Assembly (NCBI GenBank): GCA_022013615.1
Contig: JAKLQB010000449.1
Coordinates: 1-5,299, forward strand
Length of the DNA stretch: 5,299 nt
Direction of reading: 5' to 3'
Origin: Desulfobacterales bacterium
GTDB lineage: Bacteria > Desulfobacterota > DSM-4660 > Desulfatiglandales > Desulfatiglandaceae
The notes under the pieces are model-generated. The model was given only the letters and a program-made list of their open reading frames with translations, did not search any database and was not told where the DNA came from. Shown here in pieces: positions 1 through 5,299 of the stretch; within the stretch, counting starts at the first letter, position 1, and every line of letters starts with the position of its first letter. Position numbers and translations under genes: made by a program.

Positions 1-2427
1 CCAAGCCTTTGTTCTCATCCGGATCTTCCCCAGGCTGAAGGAATTCAGGCGGCAAAGGTGATATACCAGGGTGAACGTAAGATTGAAAACGCCATGCCCG
101 AGGAAGCAGGAAAAGGCTGTGGCCTTTGTGTGGTGGAGGTTGAGGGTGAGACAGATCTGGTCAAGTCCTGCTCGACCGAAGTCCAGGAAGGCATGGTAGT
201 TATCACTGACAATGATCGGATCAAGGCCGAGCGCCAGGAAAATTTAATCCCTATACTTACTCGTCATCGTCATGCCTGCCTGACCTGTGCCCAACAGGAA
301 GGTTGCAGCCGGAGCCAATGCTCCTCTAATGTTCCGGAAAACGAAAGATGCTGCACACTGTTTGGCCACTGTGAACTCCAGAATGTGGCCAACTACGTGG
401 GTATCTCTCCTACAACACCAAAATGGGTGTCCACCGATCTTCTCGTACTTGAAAACCAACCCCTTTTTATAAGGGACTATAATCTTTGTATCGGTTGCAC
501 AAGGTGCATACGCGCATGCCGCGATCTCAGGGGGATTGAGGCCCTGGGCTTTGTGTATGATGAAAAGGGACAGGTCCAGGTGGGGACACTTGCCCCTACG
601 CTTGAGGATTCCGGGTGTAAATTCTGCACGGCCTGTGTTGAGGTCTGCCCTACGGGCGCTCTGATGGATAAATCCGTGCGACCGGGTAAGAAGGAAGAAG
701 ATATTGTCCCATGCAAAGAGGCCTGTCCTGCCCATATTGATGTTCCAGGGTATTTGAGACTGATCGCCCAGGGCAAAAGGGACGAGGCAAATGCAGTAAT
801 CAGGGAAAAAGTGCCTTTGCCTGGAATTCTTGGCAGGGTATGCATTCATCCCTGTGAAGATGTATGCCGGAGGGGAGAAGTAAATGGGCCCGTATCTATC
901 TGTGCTCTCAAGAGACATGCCGCTGACGGCGAAAAGGGGCTGTGGAAGAAAAATGCAAAGGCAGGGAATGATACCGGGAAAAAAGTAGCGATTGTTGGCG
1001 CTGGGCCTGCCGGTTTAACAGCGGCCTTTTATCTCAGGAAGCAGGGGTATGCAGTTACAATTTTTGACGGCCATGCCGAGCCTGGAGGTATGATGCGTTA
1101 TGGCATCCCTTCCTACCGCCTTCCTAAGGATATTCTGGATAAGGAAATTAATGAAATCCTGGACCTTGGAGTTGAGTTTAGGCCCAATCAGACCCTGGGC
1201 AGGGACGTTACCCTGGACCAGATAAAGAATGACGGATTTGATGCTGTATTTTTAGGTGTCGGCTTACAATCGAGCCGGCGTATCCCGCTGGAAGGATCTG
1301 ATCTGCCCGATGTTTTATGGGGCGTTGATTTTCTCAGACAGGTTGCGGAAGGAGAGGATATTCATCTCAAAAACAGGGTTATCGTGGTTGGAGGCGGCAA
1401 TGTGGCAGTTGACGTGGCCCTTAGCGCAATGAGATGCTGGGCCAATGATGTGACCATGGTTTGTCTTGAGGGCAGGGAGGAGATGTCTGCCCACGAATGG
1501 GAGATCCAGGGCGTATTAGACGAAGGTGTCCGTTTGCTGACTTCATGGGGACCGCACAAAATCCTGTGCGAAAATGGTCAAATCACGGGTATGGAGCTGG
1601 TTCATTGTGTGTCGGTATTTGATGACCAGTGCATTTTCAATCCCTCTTTTGACGATGCAAAGGAGAAGATAGAAGGAGATCAGGTTGTTTTGGCCATAGG
1701 CCAGGCGTCTGACCTGACATTCCTGGCAGATGACAGCCAAATTACTGTGGACCGGGGCCTTATTGTGGTAGACGAAGACACACTTGAGACTGGCATGAAA
1801 GGGGTCTATGCCGGTGGTGATGTGGCAGCAGTGCCAGGCGCTATTATTCATGCTATTGCTGCCGGGCGAAAGGCAGCATCATCCATAGCCGAGGCCCTGG
1901 GAGGCACAGGAGATATCGAGGAAGTACTGTTTGCAAGGGGTGCTCCTGATCAGCACATAGGCCGGGATGAGGGCTTTGCTTCATGGCCGCGTGAAAAGAT
2001 CCCTGAACTTGAATTGAAGGCAAGACGCCAGGGATTTCAGGAAGTGGTTTTAGGATACGAAGATGAACAGGCAATAAAGGAGGCCAGGCGTTGTCTCCAA
2101 TGCGATTTACGCCTATATCTTGAAAGTAACCCTTCTCCCCCTGAAAAAATACTGATCTTCAATGAGGAAAATATAAACCAGGTGCCTGAAGACGAGGGAG
2201 TATTTCAACTCTATGATGATGAAAAAAAGGTCATTTCCATAAAAGGGACCGGTACTCTGCGTCAGAGTCTGCTCGAAGCACTGGAAGATTATGAAAACGC
2301 TTCCTGGTTTGATTTTGAAGAAGATAAGATGTACTCCCAACGGGAAAGTGAGTTGATCCAACAGTACCTTCAGAAGCATGGTGAAATGCCTGGAGGGGGA
2401 GATTCCGATCTGGATGATCTGTTTTAG
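1..2427 (+). CDS. NuoG/GltD-like NAD(P)H-dependent FAD and iron-sulfur oxidoreductase, 5' end missing
   Basis: Cytosolic flavoprotein predicted to move electrons between NAD(P)H and an Fe-S chain. The frame is open from base 1; the GTG at 58 is internal because the first [2Fe-2S] ligand, C4 in SLCSHPDL, precedes it. Residues below count from base 1 (808 seen). In order: NuoG-type [2Fe-2S] ligands C4, C40, C43, C57; a His/Cys domain with H89, C93, C96 and C124 (CELQ) split by a cysteine-rich insertion; two [4Fe-4S] motifs, C163/166/169/173 and C206/209/212/216; a GltD-type Fe-S domain with C238, C242, C281, C285, C289, C301; FAD Rossmann motif GAGPAG at 333-338; pyridine nucleotide motif GGGNVA at 464-469, with strand-end E490 where GltD has basic residues, hinting at NADH; FAD-closing GGD at 605-607; a CLQC pair C698/C701. 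From about 726 the tail resembles a degenerate GIY-YIG domain. NfnB and GltD share only the flavin half. Family assignment is firm; physiological partner and nucleotide preference are inferred. Confidence 0.9.
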   Translation, partial: PSLCSHPDLPQAEGIQAAKVIYQGERKIENAMPEEAGKGCGLCVVEVEGETDLVKSCSTEVQEGMVVITDNDRIKAERQENLIPILTRHRHACLTCAQQEGCSRSQCSSNVPENERCCTLFGHCELQNVANYVGISPTTPKWVSTDLLVLENQPLFIRDYNLCIGCTRCIRACRDLRGIEALGFVYDEKGQVQVGTLAPTLEDSGCKFCTACVEVCPTGALMDKSVRPGKKEEDIVPCKEACPAHIDVPGYLRLIAQGKRDEANAVIREKVPLPGILGRVCIHPCEDVCRRGEVNGPVSICALKRHAADGEKGLWKKNAKAGNDTGKKVAIVGAGPAGLTAAFYLRKQGYAVTIFDGHAEPGGMMRYGIPSYRLPKDILDKEINEILDLGVEFRPNQTLGRDVTLDQIKNDGFDAVFLGVGLQSSRRIPLEGSDLPDVLWGVDFLRQVAEGEDIHLKNRVIVVGGGNVAVDVALSAMRCWANDVTMVCLEGREEMSAHEWEIQGVLDEGVRLLTSWGPHKILCENGQITGMELVHCVSVFDDQCIFNPSFDDAKEKIEGDQVVLAIGQASDLTFLADDSQITVDRGLIVVDEDTLETGMKGVYAGGDVAAVPGAIIHAIAAGRKAASSIAEALGGTGDIEEVLFARGAPDQHIGRDEGFASWPREKIPELELKARRQGFQEVVLGYEDEQAIKEARRCLQCDLRLYLESNPSPPEKILIFNEENINQVPEDEGVFQLYDDEKKVISIKGTGTLRQSLLEALEDYENASWFDFEEDKMYSQRESELIQQYLQKHGEMPGGGDSDLDDLF

Positions 2428-2443
2428 TTGGTTTTTCCTTCCT

Positions 2444-2473
2444 AAAATTACCGCAAAAAAGCGAAGTTATTTT
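2444..2473 (+). terminator. weak hairpin, possible attenuator or inefficient terminator
   Basis: AAAATTAC pairs with GTTATTTT with one T-T mismatch, enclosing a CGC/GCG pair around an A6 loop and an unpaired AA. The 3' arm itself ends in a run of five T residues (2470-2474). The stem is mostly A-T and the T-run is part of the stem, so it is a poor match to an intrinsic terminator. It begins 16 bases after the upstream stop codon, where a 3'-end structure would be expected. It may be chance in AT-rich DNA. Confidence 0.2.
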
Positions 2474-2513
2474 TGAGCGAGCCCTATGGAGGCAAAAACC
2501 ACAAAAAGTAGAA

Positions 2514-2542
2514 TTGACATATTGTACTATAAATTGTTAATG
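2514..2542 (+). promoter_or_regulatory. possible sigma-70-like promoter, perfect -35 and poor -10
   Basis: A perfect TTGACA lies at 2514-2519. At a spacing of 16 bases the -10 candidate is GTTAAT (2536-2541), matching four of six consensus positions but lacking the important A at position 2. Transcription from it would begin almost at the ATG at 2551, leaving nearly no leader. Better -10-like words (TACTAT at 2525, TATAAA at 2528) are too close to this -35. A promoter here for the HdrD-like and hdrA genes is possible but weakly supported. Confidence 0.2.
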
Positions 2543-2550
2543 GAATAGCT

Positions 2551-3693
2551 ATGGAAATTGTGAATCCGCTCAGTGAAGTAGCCGAGGCTATAATCGAGGC
2601 TGGAGGAGAAGCTTTAAAATCCTGCTACCAATGCGGGCTCTGCACGGCTTCTTGTCCCTGGAATCTGGTACGCAGCTTTCTCACACGAAGACTTATTCAT
2701 GAGTCTCAGGTTGGCCTGCTGGACCTTGGGAGCGAAGAAGTCTGGCTTTGTGCCACCTGTGGCGCTTGTGTGGAACGATGCCCCCGCGGTGTGGAGATTA
2801 TAGATGTCTTCAAGGCATTGCGGGGGATCGGAAGCCAGTGGGGGAATGCTCCTAAGACCGTAAAGGTTGTAATGGGTGGTATTGGGAGTTCGGGGAACCC
2901 ATGGGGTGGGCTTCGGGAGGAGAGAGCAGACTGGGCAAAGGACCTTGGGTTGGAGACCTTCACGCCTGGCACTGAACTTCTTTATTACCCCTGTTGTACC
3001 CCGGCGTATGATAAAAGGGCCCGAAGGATCGCCCTGGCCACGGTGGATATCTTGAAGAAAGCCGGTGTCGATTTCGGGATTCTGGGGCTTGAGGAGAAAT
3101 GTTGCGGAGAAAGTGCGCGCAAGGTGGGCGAGGAGGATATTTTTCAAGGCCTGGCCCGGGGCAATATTGATGTCTTCAAGAATCATGAAGTTAAAAGGGT
3201 CCTGGTCTCCTCACCTCACTGCTACCATACCTTCAAAAACGAATACCCCGATCTTGGTGGGGATTTTGAAGTTGTTCACATCACTCAGTTCCTAATGGAA
3301 TTGATTGAGGATGGGAGGATAAAGCCCGAGAAGCCTTTTCCAAAGAAGGTCACCTATCATGACCCCTGTTACCTGGGGCGTCATAATAAGGTATACGAGG
3401 AGCCAAGAAAGGTATTGGAAAGCATTCCGGAACTTGAACTCATTGAGCTTCCAGACTCCCGGGAGGAAGCCGTCTGCTGCGGTGGCGGCGGGGGAAGGAT
3501 ATGGATGGAGACCAAGAAAGAAGAAAGGCTTTCCGACCTTCGAATACAACAGGCTCTGGATGTAGGTGCAGAGGTGCTGGCCATTTGCTGCCCTTATTGC
3601 ATGCTCAACTTTGACGATAGCCTCCTCAACATGGGCAAGGAGGATGTGCTCGAGATTCGGGATATTGCGGAGTTGGTTAATGAAGTAATTTAG
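2551..3693 (+). CDS. hdrD: HdrD-like (HdrC-HdrB fusion) iron-sulfur protein with two CCG domains
   Basis: Complete 380-residue soluble protein; no membrane segment or signal peptide is visible. Residues 1-90 form an HdrC-like ferredoxin with two [4Fe-4S] motifs, C25/C28/C31/C35 and C67/C70/C73/C77, both followed by proline. The remainder is HdrB-like, with two CCG domains. Domain 1 has C149, the pair C184-C185 followed by G, and C224, but T227 stands where a fifth cysteine is expected. Domain 2 is complete: C273, C309-C310-G, C346-C347-P-Y-C350. In heterodisulfide reductases, CCG domains bind non-cubane [4Fe-4S] clusters and form the disulfide-reducing site; related proteins include GlpC, LldE-type proteins and BamD. 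The symbol is family-level only: methanogen HdrD acts on CoM-S-S-CoB, and the substrate here is unknown. The ATG at 2551 has no good Shine-Dalgarno, only GGA at 2542-2544. The hdrA gene starts 10 bases downstream, so HdrA is the likely electron-donor partner in the same operon. Confidence 0.9.
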   Translation: MEIVNPLSEVAEAIIEAGGEALKSCYQCGLCTASCPWNLVRSFLTRRLIHESQVGLLDLGSEEVWLCATCGACVERCPRGVEIIDVFKALRGIGSQWGNAPKTVKVVMGGIGSSGNPWGGLREERADWAKDLGLETFTPGTELLYYPCCTPAYDKRARRIALATVDILKKAGVDFGILGLEEKCCGESARKVGEEDIFQGLARGNIDVFKNHEVKRVLVSSPHCYHTFKNEYPDLGGDFEVVHITQFLMELIEDGRIKPEKPFPKKVTYHDPCYLGRHNKVYEEPRKVLESIPELELIELPDSREEAVCCGGGGGRIWMETKKEERLSDLRIQQALDVGAEVLAICCPYCMLNFDDSLLNMGKEDVLEIRDIAELVNEVI

Positions 3694-3703
3694 CGGGGTC
3701 TGT

Positions 3704-5299
3704 ATGGAAAAAAGAATAGGCGTTTACGTTTGCCACTGCGGGCTAAACATTGCTGCCACAGTTGATCCGAAGGATGTAGCGGAATCTGCTGCTTCCCTTA
3801 ATGGAGTTGTGTTAGCCCGGGATTATATGTTCATGTGCTCCGATCCAGGTCAGGAGCTAATTCTTAAAGATATCAAGGAACACAAACTTGACAGGGTGGT
3901 AGTGGCTGCATGCTCTCCTTTAATGCACGAACGTACTTTTCGCCGTGTTTGCCGTGAGGCCGGAATAAACCCCTATTTTTTAGAAATCGCCAATATCCGG
4001 GAGCATTGTAGCTGGGTTCACGATGATGGGGCTACTGAGAAGGCCAAAGAGCTTGTTAGGGCAGCGGTCATGAAGGCTTACTATGACGAACCCCTGGAGA
4101 CAAGCGAAGTTTCCATCAATCCGAACACCCTTGTTGTAGGAGGCGGGATTGCCGGAATTCAGGCAGCCTTAGATATAGCCAACGCCGGCTACAAAGTTTA
4201 TCTGGTTGAGCGTGAACCCTCCATTGGTGGGCATATGATTCAGCTTGATAAGACATTCCCTACGCTTGACTGCTCTGCCTGCATCCTGACACCGAAAATG
4301 AGCGATGTCGGGTCCCATCCTAATATTGACCTTCTATCCTATAGCGAGGTTGAGGAAGTCTCAGGAAGTATAGGTGAATTCAGGGTCAAGATCAGGAGGA
4401 AGGCCCGTTATGTGGACGAGGACAAGTGCACAGGATGTGGCCTTTGTATGGACGTATGCCGTTTGAAGGGCCGTATACCCAGTGAATTTGATTTGGGTTT
4501 AGGAAAAAGAAGTGCTATCTATACCCCTTTTGCCCAGGCTGTGCCGAATAAACCTGTGATTGATCCTGAGCACTGCCTCATGCTGAAAAAAGGTAAGTGC
4601 GGCAAGGAAGGGCCAAAGTGCGTTGAGGCATGCGGGCCGCAGGCGATCGACTTCGAGCAGAAAGATACGTATCTGGAACTTGATGTGGGGAGCATTATCC
4701 TGGCAACCGGCTATGACCAGCATGACCCCTCGGCTGTGCCACAGTACGGATATGGTAGATACGACAATGTCATCAGCGGATTGGAATTTGAGCGGCTTTC
4801 AAATGCCGCAGGCCCAACCGAAGGACAGATCTTGCTCAAGAACGGCCAGACACCCGAGAGTGTTGCCATTATTCATTGTGTGGGCAGTCGGGATAAGAAT
4901 TTTCACGAATATTGCTCCAGGGTATGCTGCATGTATGCCCTCAAGTTCGCCCACCTGATAAGAGAGAAGACTAACGCCGACGTATACCAGATGTATATAG
5001 ATATGAGGTGCTTTGGAGAAGGGTATGAGGAGTTCTATGAGCGCCTCAGTACCGAGGATGGGATAATGTTTATCCGGGGTAAGGCCTCCCAGGTTACCGA
5101 CCGGGCCCAGACCAAGGAGGAAAAAGGGAAGCTGACCGTATGTGTAGAGGATACACTATTAGGGAAATTTATCCGGGTGCCGGTGGACATGGTTATTCTC
5201 TGCGACGCCCTTGAACCGAGAGCAGACACAGAGCAGACAGCCAAGGTTTTCTCCATCGGCCGGAGGGCGGATGGCTTTTTCATGGAGAGGCACGTTAAG
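3704..5299 (+). CDS. hdrA: HdrA-like FAD/iron-sulfur electron-bifurcating subunit, 3' end missing
   Basis: The frame starts at ATG 3704, with GGGG at 3695-3698 as a modest ribosome site, and stays open through 532 codons to the window edge. Residues 1-125 match the HdrA N-terminal domain: VYVCHCGLNIA with C10/C12, C45, C70 in ACSP, and NIREHCSWVH. An FAD-binding thioredoxin-reductase-like domain follows, with GGGIAG at 146-151, IGG at 174-176, and the diagnostic stretch around 181-199 (LDKTFPTLDCSACILTPKM, C190/C193). An inserted ferredoxin has C242/C245/C248/C252 and a second set C291/C299/C306/C310 with unusual spacing. The flavin domain resumes with C392 in HCVGSR and C404/C408/C409 in YCSRVCC, which supply an extra [4Fe-4S] cluster in structurally known HdrA. 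In Hdr complexes HdrA bifurcates electrons at its FAD between ferredoxin and the HdrBC arm. The final FAD-binding segment and any C-terminal ferredoxin or fused MvhD-like domain lie beyond the window. QmoA is a relative but lacks this N-terminal domain; BamE of benzoyl-CoA reductase clusters is another. Confidence 0.92.
   Translation, partial: MEKRIGVYVCHCGLNIAATVDPKDVAESAASLNGVVLARDYMFMCSDPGQELILKDIKEHKLDRVVVAACSPLMHERTFRRVCREAGINPYFLEIANIREHCSWVHDDGATEKAKELVRAAVMKAYYDEPLETSEVSINPNTLVVGGGIAGIQAALDIANAGYKVYLVEREPSIGGHMIQLDKTFPTLDCSACILTPKMSDVGSHPNIDLLSYSEVEEVSGSIGEFRVKIRRKARYVDEDKCTGCGLCMDVCRLKGRIPSEFDLGLGKRSAIYTPFAQAVPNKPVIDPEHCLMLKKGKCGKEGPKCVEACGPQAIDFEQKDTYLELDVGSIILATGYDQHDPSAVPQYGYGRYDNVISGLEFERLSNAAGPTEGQILLKNGQTPESVAIIHCVGSRDKNFHEYCSRVCCMYALKFAHLIREKTNADVYQMYIDMRCFGEGYEEFYERLSTEDGIMFIRGKASQVTDRAQTKEEKGKLTVCVEDTLLGKFIRVPVDMVILCDALEPRADTEQTAKVFSIGRRADGFFMERHVK

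Larger units (their letters stand above)
2428..2550. other. AT-rich intergenic region between the flavoprotein and HdrD-like genes
   Basis: This 123-base gap is the only sizeable non-coding stretch and is visibly richer in A and T than the flanking genes. It contains a weak imperfect inverted repeat (AAAATTAC at 2444-2451 against GTTATTTT at 2466-2473, with CGC/GCG enclosing six A residues), an isolated TTGACA at 2514, and a 20-codon reading frame at 2486-2548. No strong GC-rich terminator is visible, so read-through from the upstream gene is plausible. The gap could hold a secondary promoter for the two downstream genes, but that is inference. Confidence 0.5.

Noticed and set aside
244..918. 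224-residue reading frame on the minus strand
   Set aside because: It lies wholly inside the flavoprotein gene, whose conserved Fe-S motifs explain the sequence. The antisense protein shows no recognisable family.
2430..2500. GGTTTTT (2430-2436) and AAAAACC (2494-2500) as a long-range stem
   Set aside because: Seven mostly A-T pairs across a 57-base loop in AT-rich DNA are expected by chance.
2614..3186. 190-residue reading frame on the minus strand
   Set aside because: Antisense shadow of the HdrD-like gene; low-complexity composition and no domain signature.
4623..4958. 111-residue plus-strand reading frame inside the hdrA region
   Set aside because: Out of frame with hdrA, whose conserved HCVGSR and YCSRVCC motifs occupy the same bases. 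No independent support.
2551..5299. Naming the last two genes bamD and bamE of a class II benzoyl-CoA reductase
   Set aside because: Order and families are compatible, but the same pair occurs in other Hdr-type clusters and no tungsten subunit (bamB) or bamC is in the window.
3704..5299. QmoA of the sulfate-reduction Qmo complex
   Set aside because: The N-terminal HdrA domain (VYVCHCG through NIREHCSWVH), absent from QmoA, is present, and the neighbour is an HdrC-HdrB fusion and not QmoB.

Overview
The window holds three same-strand genes that together look like part of a cytosolic flavin/iron-sulfur electron-transfer operon from a strict anaerobe. The protein families (HdrA, HdrD-like CCG protein, NuoG/GltD-like flavoprotein), all cysteine-rich and in a bacterial operon layout, suggest a sulfate-reducing or syntrophic member of the Desulfobacterota (old Deltaproteobacteria). 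That placement is inferred from family knowledge and could not be checked by a search.

Layout. Bases 1-2427 are the 3' part of a large flavoprotein gene. The reading frame is open from the first base, so its true start lies upstream of the window. It carries a NuoG-type [2Fe-2S] domain, a His/Cys cluster domain, a 2x[4Fe-4S] ferredoxin, a GltD-type Fe-S/FAD/NAD(P) module and an unusual C-terminal tail resembling a dead GIY-YIG domain. An AT-rich gap of 123 bases follows (2428-2550). Bases 2551-3693 encode a complete 380-residue HdrC-HdrB fusion (HdrD-like) with two ferredoxin motifs and two CCG domains. Ten bases later, 3704-5299 is the start of an hdrA gene, read for 532 codons and still open at the window edge.

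How they may work together (inference). The first protein would exchange hydride with NAD(P)H and pass electrons through its Fe-S chain. The HdrA protein carries an FAD and several clusters of the kind used in flavin-based electron bifurcation. The HdrD-like protein would take electrons from HdrA through its ferredoxin part and deliver them to a substrate at its CCG domain(s). The set resembles NADH-linked Hdr complexes (Flox-Hdr type) and also the HdrD-HdrA-like gene pair of class II benzoyl-CoA reductase (bamD-bamE) clusters. The window contains no gene that names the final substrate.

The points most worth a second look are the GIY-YIG-like tail, two insertions in the NuoG-like region (one adding four cysteines), the unequal CCG domains of the HdrD-like protein, and an unusual ferredoxin spacing in HdrA.
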